From Henricia sp. BOLD:AAB3569 (lineage: Eukaryota > Echinodermata > Asteroidea > Spinulosida > Echinasteridae): a DNA stretch of 64,000 bases. Position numbers and translations under genes: made by a program. This document shows positions 15,521 to 28,334 of the stretch, piece after piece. The first letter of the stretch is position 1. The number at the start of each line of letters is the position of its first letter. Location: positions 1 through 64,000 of the forward strand of contig JBBELK010001481.1 in the NCBI GenBank assembly GCA_037783545.1, read 5' to 3'. The notes below the pieces were generated by a model, which searched no databases, was not told where the DNA came from, and saw nothing but the letters and a program-made list of their open reading frames with translations.

Positions 15521-18500
15521 GTGTGTCCCAAATGCCGGCAAATTTGGAAATCAAGGAATTTTCCAACCAACTTCAAATTTTGCATGCTCCAAACTGTATA
15601 TATTCCGCACTTGTCATGCAAAATTGACAGTTTTCGCTGGGAAAGACGGAGAAATTCAGAGTTTAGGGAAAACGGAGCTCGGCTGCGTGGTTATTCCCCT
15701 AACCGTGGCTGTTGGGACAACCCTGCGCCGCGCTGGTGTACATTTGTACGGCCGTTGACTCATCCCAGATTGTGACGGGAATTAGGTCAAAGTGTGTCCC
15801 AAATGCCGGCAAATTTGGAAATCAAGGAATTTTCCAACCAACTTCAAATTTTGCATGCTCCAAACTGTATATATTCCGCACTTGTCATGCAAAATTGACA
15901 TATTTTCGCTGGAAGTGACGGAGAAATTTCAGAGTTTAGGGAAAACGGAGCTCGGCTGCGTGGTTATTCCCCTAACCGTGGCTGTTGGGACACCCTGCAC
16001 CGCGCTGGTGTACATTTGTACTGCCGTTGACTCACCCCAGATTGTGACGGGAATTAGGTCAAAGTGTGTCCCAAATGCCGGCAAATTTGGAAATCAAGGA
16101 ATTTTCCAACCAACTTCAAATTTGCATGCTCCAAAACTGTATATATTCCGCACTTGTCATGCAAAATTGACAGATTTTCGCTGGGAAATGACGGAGAAAT
16201 TTCAGAGTTTAGGGAAAACGGAGCTCGGCTGCGTGGTTATTCCCCTAACCGTGGCTGTTGGGACACCCTGCGCATGCGCTGGTGTACATTTCTACGGCCG
16301 TTGACTCACCCCAGATTGTGACGGGAATTAGGTCAAAGTGTGTCCAAAATGCCGGCAAATTTGGAAATCAAGGAATTTTCCAACCAACTTCAAATTTTGC
16401 ATGCTCCAAACTGTATATATTCCGCACTTGTCATGCAAAATTGACATATTTTCGCTGGGAAATGACGGAGAAATTTCAGAGTTTAGGGAAAACGGAGCTC
16501 GGCCTGCGTGGTTATTCCCCTAACCGTGGCTGTTGGGACACCCTGCGCCGCGCTGGTGTACATTTGTACGGCCGTTGACTCACCCCAGATTGTGACGGGA
16601 ATTAGGTCAAAGTGTGTCCCAAATGCCGGCAAATTTGGAAATCAAGGAATTTTCCAACCAACTTCAAATTTTGCATGCTCCAAACTGTATATATTCCCGC
16701 CACTTGTCATGCAAAATTGACAGATTTTCGCTGGGAAATGACGGCGAAATTTCAGAGTTTAGGGAAAACGGAGCTCGGCTGCGTGGTTATTCCCCTAACC
16801 GTGGCTGTTGGGACACCCTGCGCATGCGCCGCGCTGGTGTACATTTATACGGCCGTTGACTCACCCCAGATTGTGACGGGAATTAGGTCAAAGTGTGTCC
16901 CAAATGCCGGCAAATTTGGAAATCAAGGAATTTTCCAACCAACTTCAAATTTTGCATGCTCCAAACTGTATATATTCCGCACTTGTCATGCAAAATTGAC
17001 AGATTTTCGCTGGGAAATGACGGAGAAATTTCAGAGTTTAGGGAAAACGGAGCTCGGCTGCGTGGTTATTCCCCTAACCGTGGCTGTTGGGACACCCTGC
17101 GCATGCGCCGCGCTGGTGTACATTTGTACGGCCGTTGACTCACCCCAGATTGTGACGGGAATTAGGTCAAAGTGTGTCCCAAATGCCGGCAAATTTGGAA
17201 ATCAAGGAATTTTCCAACCAACTTCAAATTTTGCATGCTCCAAACTGTATATATTCCGCACTTGTCATGCAAAATGACAGATTTTCGCTGGAAATGACGG
17301 AGAAATTTCAGAGTTTAGGGAAAACGGAGCTCGGCTGCGTGGTTATTCCCTAACCGTGCTGTTGGGACACCCTGCGCTGCGCTGGTGTACATTTCTACGG
17401 CCGTTGACTCACCCCAGATTGTGACGGGAATTAGGTCAAAGTGTGTCCCAAATGCCGGCAAATTTGGAAATCAAGGAATTTTCCAACCAACTTCAAATTT
17501 TGCATGCTCCAAACTGTATATATTCCGCACTTGTCATGCAAAATTGACAGATTTTCGCTGGGAAATGACGGAGAAATTTCAGAGTTTAGGGAAAACGGAG
17601 CTCGGCTGCGTGGTTATTCCCCTAACCGTGGCTGTTGGGACACCCTGCGCCGCGCTGGTGTACATTTGTACGGCCGTTGACTCACCCCAGATTGTGACGG
17701 GAATTAGGTCAAAGTGTGTCCCAAATGCCGGCAAATTTGGAAATCAAGGAATTTTCCAACCAACTTCAAATTTTGCATGCTCCAAACTGTATATATTCCG
17801 CACTTGTCATGCAAAATTGACAGATTTTCGCTGGGAAATGACGGAGAAATTTCAGAGTTTAGGGAAAACGGAGCTCGGCTGCGTGGTTATTCCCCTAACC
17901 GTGGCTGTTGGGACACCCTGCGCATGCGCCGCGCTGGTGTACATTTGTACGGCCGTTGACTCACCCCAGATTGTGACGGGAATTAGGTCAAAGTGTGTCC
18001 CAAATGCCGGCAAATTTGGAAATCAAGGAATTTTCCAACCAACTTCAAATTTTGCATGCTCCAAACTGTATATATTCCGCACTTGTCATGCAAAATTGAA
18101 CAGATTTTCGCTGGGAAATGACGGAGAAATTCAGAGTTTAGGGAAAACGGAGCTCGGCTGCGTGGTTATTCCCTAACCGTGGCTGTTGGGACACCCTGCG
18201 CATGCGCTGGTGTACATTTCTACGGCCGTTGACTCACCCAGATTGTGACGGGAATTAGGTCAAAGTGTGTCCCAAATGCCGGCAAATTTGGAAATCAAGG
18301 AATTTTCCAACCAACTTCAAATTTTGCATGCTCCAAACTGTATATATTCCGCACTTGTCATGCAAATTGACACATTTTCGCTGGGAAATGACGGAGAAAT
18401 TTCAGAGTTTAGGGAAACGGAGCTCGGCTGCGTGGTTATTCCCCTAACCGTGCTGTTGGACACCCTGCGCCGCGCTGGTGTACATTTGTACGACCGTTGA

Positions 18501-21500
18501 CTCACCCCAGATTGTGACGGAATTAGGTCAAAGTGTGTCCCAAATGCCGGCAAATTTGGAAATCAAGGAATTTTCCAACCAACTTCAAATTTTGCATGCT
18601 CCAAACTGTATATATTCCGCACTTGTCATGCAAAATTGACAGATTTTCGCTGGGAAATGACGGAGAAATTTCAGAGTTTAGGGAAACGGAGCTCGGCTGC
18701 GTGGTTATTCCCCTAACCGTGGCTGTTGGGACACCCTGCGCCGCGCTGGTGTACATTTGTACGGCCGTTGACTCACCCCAGATTGTGACGGGAATTAGGT
18801 CAAAGTGTGTCCCAAATGCCGGCAAATTTGGAAATCAAGGAATTTCCAACCAACTTCAAATTTTGCATGCTCCAAACTGTATATATTCCGCACTTGTCAT
18901 GCAAAATTGACAGATTTTCGCTGGGAAATGACGGAGAAATTTCAGAGTTTAGGGAAAACGGAGCTCGGCTGCGTGGTTATTCCCTAACCGTGGCTGTTGG
19001 GACCCCCTGCGCCGCGCTGGTGTACATTTGTACGGCCGTTGACTCACCCCAGATTGTGACGGGAATTAGGTCAAAGTGTGTCCCAAATGCCGGCAAATTT
19101 GGAAATCAAGGAATTTTCCAACCAACTTCAAATTTTGCATGCTCCAAACTGTATATATTCCGCACTTGTCATGCAAAATTGACAGATTTTCGCTGGGAAA
19201 TGACGGAGACATTTCAGAGTTAGGGAAAACGGAGCTCGGCTGCGTGGTTATTCCCCTAACCGTGGCTGTTGGGACACCCTGCGCATGCGCGCTGGTGTAC
19301 ATTTGTACGGCCGTTGACTCACCCCAGATTGTGACGGGAATTAGGTCAAAGTGTGTCCCAAATGCCGGCAAATTTGGAAATCAAGGAATTTTCCAACCAA
19401 CTTCAAATTTTGCATGCTCCAAACTGTATATATTCCGCACTTGTCATGCAAATTGAACAGATTTTCGCTGGGAAATGACGGAGAAATTTCAGAGTTTAGG
19501 GAAAACGGAGCTCGGCTGCGTGGTTATTCCCCTACCGTGGCTGTTGGGACACCCTGCGCATGCGCTGGTGTACATTCTACGGCCGTTGACTCACCCAGAT
19601 TGTGACGGGAATTAGGTCAAAGTGTGTCCCAAATGCCGGCAAATTTGGAAATCAAGAATTTTCCAACCAACTTCAAATTTTGCATGCTCCAAACTGTAAA
19701 TATTCCGCACTTGTCTGCAAAATTGACATATTTCGCTGGAAATGACGGAGAATTTCAGAGTTTAGGGAAAACGGAGCTCGGCTGCGTGGTTATTCCCTAA
19801 CCGTGGCTGATGGGACACCCTGCGCCGCGCTGGTGTACATTTGTACGGCCGTTGACTCACCCAGATTGTGACGGGAATTAGGTCAAAGTGTGTCCCAAAT
19901 GCCGGCAAATTTGGAAATCAAGGAATTTTCCAACCAACTTCAAATTTTGCATGCTCCAAACTGTATATATTCCGCACTTGTCATGCAAAATGACAGGTTT
20001 TCGCTGGGAAATGACGGAGAAATTTCAGAGTTTAGGAAAACGGAGCTCGGCTGCGTGGTTATTCCCCTAACCGTGGCTGTTGGGACACCCTGCGCCGCGC
20101 TGGTGTACATTTGTACGGCCGTTGACTCACCCCAGATTGTGACGGGAATTAGGTCAAAGTGTGTCCCAAATGCCGGCAAATTTGGAAATCAAGGAATTTT
20201 CCAACCAACTTCAAATTTGCATGCTCCAAACTGTATATATTCCGCACTTGTCATGCAAAATGACAGATTTTCGCAGGGAAATGACGGAGAAATTTCAGAG
20301 TTTAGGGAAAACGGAGCTCGGCTGCGTGGTTATTCCCTAACCGTGGCTGTTGGACACCCTGCGCCGCGCTGGTGTACATTTGTACGGCCGTTGACTCACC
20401 CCAGATTGTGACGGGAATTAGGTCAAAGTGTGTCTCAAATGCCGGCAAATTTGGAAATCAAGAATTTTCCAACCAACTCAAATTTTGCATGCTCCAAACT
20501 GTATATATTCCGCACTTGTCATGCAAAATTGACAGATTTTCGCTGGGAAATGACGGAGAATTTTCAGAGTTTAGGAAAAACGGAGCTCGGCTGCGTGGTT
20601 ATTCCCCTAACCGTGGCTGTTGGGACACCCTGCGCATGCGCTGGTGTACATTTGTACGGCCGTTGACTCACCCCAGATTGTGACGGGAATTAGGTCAAAG
20701 TGTGTCCCAAATGCCGGCAAATTTGGAAATCAAGGAATTTTCAAACCAACTTCAAATTTTGCATGCTCCAAACTGTATATATTCCGCACTTGTCATGCAA
20801 AATTGACAGATTTTCGCTGGGAAATGACGGAGAAATTTCAGAGTTTAGGGAAAACGGAGCTCGGCTGCGTGGTTATTCCCTAACCGTGGCTGTTGGGACA
20901 CCCTGCGCATGCGCTGGTGTACATTTCTACGGCGTTGACTCACCCCAGATTGTGACGGGAATTAGGTCAAAGTGTGTCCCAAATGCCGGCAAATTTGGAA
21001 ATCAAGGAATTTTCCAACCAACTTCAAATTTTGCATGCTCCAAACTGTATATATTCCCGCACTTGTCATGCAAAATTGACAGATTTTCGCTGGGAAATGA
21101 CGGAGAAATTTCAGAGTTTAGGGAAAACGGAGCTCGGCTGCGTGGTTATTCCCCTAACCGTGGCTGTTGGGACACCCTGCGCATGCGCTGGTGTACATTT
21201 TACGGCCGTTGACTCACCCCAGATTGTGACGGGAATTAGGTCAAAGTGTGTCCCAAATGCCGGCAAATTTGGAAATCAAGGAATTTTCCAACCAACTTCA
21301 AATTTTGCATGCTCCAAACTGTATATATTCCGCACTTGTCATGCAAAATTGACAGATTTTCGCTGGGAAATGACGGAGAAATTTCAGAGTTTAGGGAAAA
21401 CGGAGCTCGGCTGCGTGGTTATTCCCCTAACCGTGGCTGTTGGGACACCCTGCGCCGCGCTGGTGTACATTTGTACGGCCGTTGACTCACCCCAGATTGT

Positions 21501-21681
21501 GACGGGAATTAGGTCGAAGTGTGTCCCAAATGCCCGGCAAATTTGGAAATCAAGGAATTTTCCAACCACTTCAAATTTTGCATGCTCCAAACTGTATATA
21601 TTCCGCACTTGTCATGCAAAATTGACAGATTTTCGCTGGAAATGACGGAGAAATTTCAGAGTTTAGGGAAAACGGAGCTCG

Positions 21682-21696
21682 GCTGCGTTAACCGTG
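21682..21696 (+). other. 11-bp deletion within a monomer
   Basis: Between GGCTGCGT and TAACCGTGG the monomer lacks 11 bp that include the TATTCCCC tract. This removes most of the right arm of the TTAGGG/CCCTAA inverted pair. It is the largest simple deletion I noticed in this part of the array and lies just before HOR-A. Confidence 0.8.
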
Positions 21697-21779
21697 GCTG
21701 TTGGGACACCCTGCGCCGCGCTGGTGTACATTTGTACGGCCGTTGACTCACCCCAGATTGTGACGGGAATTAAGTCAAA

Positions 21780-23146
21780 GTGTGTCTCAAATGCCGGCAA
21801 ATTTGGAAATCAAGGAATTTTCCAACCAACTTCAAATTTTGCATGCCCCAAACTGTATATAATCCGCACTTGTCATGCAAAATTGACAGATTTTCGCTGG
21901 GAAATGACGGAGAAATTTCAGAGTTTAGGGAAAACGGAACTCGGCTGCGTGGTTATTCCCCTAACCGTGGCTGTTGGGACACCCTGCGCATGCGCTGGTG
22001 TACATTTGTACGGCCGTTGACTCACCCCAGATTGTGACGGGAATTAGGTCAAAGTGTGTCCCAAATGCCGACAATTTTGGAAATCAAGGAATTTTCCAAC
22101 CAACTTCAAATTTTGCATGCTCCAAACTGTATATATTCCGCACTTGTCATGCAAAATTGACAGATTTTCGCTGGGAAATGACGGAGAAATTTCAGAGTTT
22201 AGGGAAAACGGAGCTCGGCTGCGTGGTTATTCCCCTAACCGTGGCTGTTGGGACACCCTGCGCCGCGCTGGTGTACATTTGTACGGCCGTTGACTCACCC
22301 TAGATTGTGACGGGAATTAGGTCAAAGTGTGTCCCAAATGCCGGCAAATTTGGAAATCAAGGAATTTTCCAACCAACTTCAAATTTTGCATGCTTCAAAC
22401 TGTATATATTCCGCACTTGTCATGCAAAATTGACAGATTTTCGCTGGGAAATGACGGAGAAATTTCAGAGTTTAGGGAAAACGGAGCTCGGCTGCGTGGT
22501 TATTCCCCTAACCGTGGCTGTTGGGACACCCTGCGCATGCGCTGGTGTACATTTGTACGGCCGTTGACTCACCCCAGATTGTGACGGGAATTAGGTCAAA
22601 GTGTGTCCCAAATGCCGACAAATTTGGAAATCAAGGAATTTTCCAACCAACTTCAAATTTTGCATGCTCCAAACTGTATATATTCCGCACTTGTCATGCA
22701 AAATTGACAGATTTTCGCTGGGAAATGACGGAGAAATTTCAGAGTTTAGGGAAAACGGAGCTCGGCTGCGTGGTTATTCCCCTAACCGTGGCTGTTGGGA
22801 CACCCTGCGCCGCGCTGGTGTACATTTGTACGGCCGTTGACTCACCCTAGATTGTGACGGGAATTAGGTCAAAGTGTGTCCCAAATGCCGGCAAATTTGG
22901 AAATCAAGGAATTTTCCAACCAACTTCAAATTTTGCATGCTCCAAACTGTATATATTCCGCACTTGTCATGCAAAATTGACAGATTTTCGCTGGGAAATG
23001 ACGGAGAAATTTCAGAGTTTAGGGAAAACGGAGCTCGGCTGCGTGGTTATTCCCCTAACCGTGGCTGTTGGGACACACTGCGCCGCGCTGGTGTACATTT
23101 GTACGGCCGTTGACTCACCCCAGATTGTGACGGGAATTAAGTCAAA
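21780..23146 (+). repeat. HOR-A copy 1 (5 monomers, 1367 bp)
   Basis: Five monomers of 274, 273, 274, 273 and 273 bp. Markers in order: (1) entered through TTAAGTC with T8 and A160, which destroys the SacI site; (2) A18 plus T22, ending in CCCTAG; (3) T69, length class 274; (4) A18, ending in CCCTAG; (5) A204, giving CACACTGCG. The same markers at the same spacing recur in the next 1367 bp. This copy has two private substitutions in monomer 1 (GCATGCCCC and TATAATCC). Confidence 0.92.
21937..21942. other. SacI site lost in HOR-A monomer 1
   Basis: GAGCTC is GAACTC here (A160) and at the equivalent places 23304-23309 and 24671-24676, exactly 1367 bp apart. Most other clean monomers keep the site, so this is a physical marker for the HOR-A period. 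Confidence 0.9.
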
Positions 23147-24513
23147 GTGTGTCTCAAATGCCGGCAAATTTGGAAATCAAGGAATTTTCCAACCAACTTC
23201 AAATTTTGCATGCTCCAAACTGTATATATTCCGCACTTGTCATGCAAAATTGACAGATTTTCGCTGGGAAATGACGGAGAAATTTCAGAGTTTAGGGAAA
23301 ACGGAACTCGGCTGCGTGGTTATTCCCCTAACCGTGGCTGTTGGGACACCCTGCGCATGCGCTGGTGTACATTTGTACGGCCGTTGACTCACCCCAGATT
23401 GTGACGGGAATTAGGTCAAAGTGTGTCCCAAATGCCGACAATTTTGGAAATCAAGGAATTTTCCAACCAACTTCAAATTTTGCATGCTCCAAACTGTATA
23501 TATTCCGCACTTGTCATGCAAAATTGACAGATTTTCGCTGGGAAATGACGGAGAAATTTCAGAGTTTAGGGAAAACGGAGCTCGGCTGCGTGGTTATTCC
23601 CCTAACCGTGGCTGTTGGGACACCCTGCGCCGCGCTGGTGTACATTTGTACGGCCGTTGACTCACCCTAGATTGTGACGGGAATTAGGTCAAAGTGTGTC
23701 CCAAATGCCGGCAAATTTGGAAATCAAGGAATTTTCCAACCAACTTCAAATTTTGCATGCTTCAAACTGTATATATTCCGCACTTGTCATGCAAAATTGA
23801 CAGATTTTCGCTGGGAAATGACGGAGAAATTTCAGAGTTTAGGGAAAACGGAGCTCGGCTGCGTGGTTATTCCCCTAACCGTGGCTGTTGGGACACCCTG
23901 CGCATGCGCTGGTGTACATTTGTACGGCCGTTGACTCACCCCAGATTGTGACGGGAATTAGGTCAAAGTGTGTCCCAAATGCCGACAAATTTGGAAATCA
24001 AGGAATTTTCCAACCAACTTCAAATTTTGCATGCTCCAAACTGTATATATTCCGCACTTGTCATGCAAAATTGACAGATTTTCGCTGGGAAATGACGGAG
24101 AAATTTCAGAGTTTAGGGAAAACGGAGCTCGGCTGCGTGGTTATTCCCCTAACCGTGGCTGTTGGGACACCCTGCGCCGCGCTGGTGTACATTTGTACGG
24201 CCGTTGACTCACCCTAGATTGTGACGGGAATTAGGTCAAAGTGTGTCCCAAATGCCGGCAAATTTGGAAATCAAGGAATTTTCCAACCAACTTCAAATTT
24301 TGCATGCTCCAAACTGTATATATTCCGCACTTGTCATGCAAAATTGACAGATTTTCGCTGGGAAATGACGGAGAAATTTCAGAGTTTAGGGAAAACGGAG
24401 CTCGGCTGCGTGGTTATTCCCCTAACCGTGGCTGTTGGGACACACTGCGCCGCGCTGGTGTACATTTGTACGGCCGTTGACTCACCCCAGATTGTGACGG
24501 GAATTAAGTCAAA
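23147..24513 (+). repeat. HOR-A copy 2 (5 monomers, 1367 bp)
   Basis: All five monomer markers of copy 1 recur at an offset of exactly 1367 bp, including loss of the SacI site in monomer 1 and CACACTGCG in monomer 5. By eye it is nearly identical to copy 1, which implies a very recent tandem duplication of the whole 5-mer. Confidence 0.92.
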
Positions 24514-25880
24514 GTGTGTCTCAAATGCCGGCAAATTTGGAAATCAAGGAATTTTCTAACCAACTTCAAATTTTGCATGCTCCAAACTGTATATATTCCG
24601 CACTTGTCATGCAAAATTGACAGATTTTCGCTGGGAAATGACGGAGAAATTTCAGAGTTTAGGGAAAACGGAACTCGGCTGCGTGGTTATTCCCCTAACC
24701 GTGGCTGTTGGGACACCCTGCGCATGCGCTGGTGTACATTTGTACGGCCGTTGACTCACCCCAGATTGTGACGGGAATTAGGTCAAAGTGTGTCCCAAAT
24801 GCCGACAATTTTGGAAATCAAGGAATTTTCCAACCAACTTCAAATTTTGCATGCTCCAAACTGTATATATTCCGCACTTGTCATGCAAAATTGACAGATT
24901 TTCGCTGGGAAATGACGGAGAAATTTCAGAGTTTAGGGAAAACGGAGCTCGGCTGCGTGGTTATTCCCCTAACCGTGGCTGTTGGGACACCCTGCGCCGC
25001 GCTGGTGTACATTTGTACGGCCGTTGACTCACCCTAGATTGTGACGGGAATTAGGTCAAAGTGTGTCCCAAATGCCGGCAAATTTGGAAATCAAGGAATT
25101 TTCCAACCAACTTCAAATTTTGCATGCTCCAAACTGTATATATTCCGCACTTGTCATGCAAAATTGACAGATTTTCGCTGGGAAATGACGGAGAAATTTC
25201 AGAGTTTAGGGAAAACGGAGCTCGGCTGCGTGGTTATTCCCCTAACCGTGGCTGTTGGGACACCCTGCGCATGCGCTGGTGTACATTTGTACGGCCGTTG
25301 ACTCACCCCAGATTGTGACGGGAATTAGGTCAAAGTGTGTCCCAAATGCCGACAAATTTGGAAATCAAGGAATTTTCCAACCAACTTCAAATTTTGCATG
25401 CTCCAAACTGTATATATTCCGCACTTGTCATGCAAAATTGACAGATTTTCGCTGGGAAATGACGGAGAAATTTCAGAGTTTAGGGAAAACGGAGCTCGGC
25501 TGCGTGGTTATTCCCCTAACCGTGGCTGTTGGGACACCCTGCGCCGCGCTGGTGTACATTTGTACGGCCGTTGACTCACCCTAGATTGTGACGGGAATTA
25601 GGTCAAAGTGTGTCCCAAATGCCGGCAAATTTGGAAATCAAGGAATTTTCCAACCAACTTCAAATTTTGCATGCTCCAAACTGTATATATTCCGCACTTG
25701 TCATGCAAAATTGACATATTTTCGCTGGGAAATGACGGAGAAATCTCAGAGTTTAGGGAAAACGGAGCTCGGCTGCGTGGTTATTCCCCTAACCGTGGCT
25801 GTTGGGACACCCTGCGCCGCGCTGGTGTACATTTGTACGGCCGTTGACTCACCCCAGATTGTGACGGGAATTAGGCCAAA
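24514..25880 (+). repeat. HOR-A copy 3, diverging at its right end
   Basis: Monomers 1, 2 and 4 keep the HOR-A markers at the 1367-bp offset. Monomer 3 has the ancestral C at position 69, and monomer 5 is replaced by a unit with T110 and C138 that leads into AGGCCAAAG, a HOR-B-type junction. The copy therefore marks a recombination boundary between HOR-A and HOR-B neighbourhoods. A private TTTTCTAACC is present in monomer 1. Confidence 0.85.
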
Positions 25881-26426
25881 GTGTGTCCCAAATGCCGGCA
25901 AATTTGGAAATCAAGGAATTTTCCAACCAACTTCAAATTTTGCATGCTCCAAACTGTATATATTCCGCACTTGTCATGCAAAATTGACAGATTTTCGCTG
26001 GGAAATGACGGAGAAATTTCAGAGTTTAGGGAAAACGGAGCTCGGCTGCGTGGTTATTCCCCTAACCGTGGCTGTTGGGACACCCTGCGCCGCGCTGGTG
26101 TACATTTGTACGGCCGTTGACTCACCCCAGATTGTGACGGGAATTAGGTCAAAGTGTGTCCCAAATGCCGGCAAATTTGGAAATCAAGGAATTTTCCAAC
26201 CAACTTCAAATTTTGCATGCTCCAAACTGTATATATTCCGCACTTGTCATGCAAAATTGACAGGTTTTCGCTGGGAAATGACGGAGAAATTTCAGAGTTT
26301 AGGGAAAACGGAGCTCGGCTGCGTGGTTATTCCCCTAACCGTGGCTGTTGGGACACCCTGCGCCGCGCTGGTGTACATTTGTACGGCCGTTGACTCACCC
26401 CAGATTGTGACGGGAATTAAGTCAAA

Positions 26427-28334
26427 GTGTGTCTCAAATGCCGGCAAATTTGGAAATCAAGGAATTTTCCAACCAACTTCAATTTTGCATGCTCCAAACT
26501 GTATATATTCCGCACTTGTTATGCAAAATTGACAGATTTTCGCTGGGAAATGACGGAGAAATTTCAGAGTTTAGGGAAAACGGAGCTCGGCTGCGTGGTT
26601 ATTCCCCTAACCGTGGCTGTTGGGACACCCTGCGCATGCGCTGGTGTACATTTGTACGGCCGTTGACTCACCCCAGATTGTGACGGGAATTAGGTCAAAG
26701 TGTGTCCCAAATGCCGGCAAATTTGGAAATCAAGGAATTTTCCAACCAACTTCAAATTTTGCATGCTCCAAACTGTATATATTCCGCACTTGTCATGCAA
26801 AATTGACAGATTTTCGCTGGGAAATGACGGAGAAATTTCAGAGTTTAGGGAAAACGGAGCTCGGCTGCGTGGTTATTCCCCTAACCGTGGCTGTTGGGAC
26901 ACCCTGCGCCGCGCTGGTGTACATTTGTACGGCCGTTGACTCACCCTAGATTGTGACGGGAATTAGGTCAAAGTGTGTCCCAAATGCCGGTAAATTTGGA
27001 AATCAAGGAATTTTTCAACCAACTTCAAATTGCTCCAAACTGTATATATTCCGCACTTGTCATGCACAATTGACAGATTTTCGCTGGGAAATGACGGAGA
27101 AATTTCAGAGTTTAGGGAAAACGGAGCTCGGCTGCGTGGTTATTCCCCTAACCGTGGCTGTTGGACACCCTGCGCCGCGCTGGTGTACATTTGTACGGCC
27201 GTTGACTCACCCCAGATTGTGACGGGAATTAGGTCAAAGTGTGTCCCCAAATGCCGGCAAATTTGGAAATCAAGGAATTTTCCAACCAACTTCAAATTTT
27301 GCATGCTCCAAACTGTATATATTCCGCACTTATCATGCAAAATTGACAGATTTTCGCTGGGAAATGACGGAGAAATTTCAGAGTTTAGGGAAAACGGAGC
27401 TCGGCTGCGTGGTTATTCCCCTAACCGTGGCTGTTGGGACACCCTGCGCCGCGCGCTGGTGTACATTTGTACGGCCGTTGACTCACCCTAGATTGTGACG
27501 GGAATTAGGTCAAAGTGTGTCCCAAATGCCGGCAAATTTGGAAATCAAGGAATTTTCCAACCAACTTCAAATTTTGCATGCTCCAAACTGTATATATTCC
27601 GCACTTGTCATGCAAAATTGACAGATTTTCGCTGGGAAATGACGGAGAAATCTCAGAGTTTAGGGAAAACGGAGCTCGGCTGCGTGGTTATTCCCCTAAC
27701 CGTGGCTGTTGGGACACCCTGCGCCGCGCTGGTGTACATTTGTACGGCCGTTGACTCACCCAGATTGTGACGGGAATTAGGCCAAAGTGTGTCCCCAAGA
27801 TGCCGGCAAATTTGGAAATCAAGGAATTTTCCAACCAACTTCAAATTTTGCATGCTCCAAACTGTATATATTCCGCACTTGTCATGCAAAATTGACAGAT
27901 TTTCGCTGGGAAATGACGGAGAAATTTCAGAGTTTAGGGAAAACGGAGCTCGGCTGCGTGGTATTCCCCTAACCGTGGCTGTTGGGACACCCTGCGCCTG
28001 CGCTGGTGTACATTTGTACGGCCGTTGACTCACCCCAGATTGTGACGGGAATTAGGTCAAAGTGTGTCCCAAATGCCGGCAAATTTGGAAATCAAGGAAT
28101 TTTTCCAACCAACTTCAAATTTTGCATGCTCCAAACTGTATATATTCCGCACTTGTCATGCAAAATTGACAGGTTTTCGCTGGGAAATGACGGAGAAATT
28201 TCAGAGTTTAGGGAAAACGGAGCTCGGCTGCGTGGTTATTCCCCTAACCGTGGCATTGGGACACCCTGCGCCGCGCTGGTGTACATTTGTACGGCCGTTG
28301 ACTCACCCCAGATTGTGACGGGAATTAAGTCAAA
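26427..28334 (+). repeat. HOR-B, 7-monomer version (first)
   Basis: Order of markers: m1 (TTAAGTC entry, T8, one A missing in CTTCAATTTTGC, T95, class 274 hotspot); m2 (ends CCCTAG); m3 (T19, T43, C101); m4 (A93, TATCATGC, ends CCCTAG); m5 (C138); m6 (entered through GGCCAAAG); m7 (G111, CAGGTTTTC). The block is 1908 bp. Monomer 3 has a private 6-bp deletion, and a few one-base indels remain that may be consensus errors. Confidence 0.88.
27021..27040 (+). other. 6-bp deletion removing one arm of the monomer inverted repeat
   Basis: CTTCAAAT is joined directly to TGCTCC, losing six bases of TTTTGCA. This removes most of the left arm of the perfect 11-bp inverted repeat and the SphI site in this unit only. 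Equivalent m3 units of the other HOR-B blocks are intact. Confidence 0.8.

Larger units (their letters stand above)
5101..21779 (+). repeat. Satellite array, moderate residual indel noise
   Basis: About 61 monomers in the same orientation, most with one to five one-base indels relative to the reference. The load falls to the right: some units between 12.5 and 18 kb match the reference almost exactly. Recognisable variant monomers occur, for example C101 (13335 and 14155 units), C138 (14427 and 14973 units) and the C269 junction before 14700 and 15248. Their order at 13882-15520 (T248, then C101, C138, C269) echoes HOR-B further right. No gene or foreign insertion is seen. Confidence 0.9.

Noticed and set aside
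21780-25880. CRISPR array
   Set aside because: Periodic, but the whole period is conserved. There are no short repeats separated by unique spacers, and the unit is far too long.
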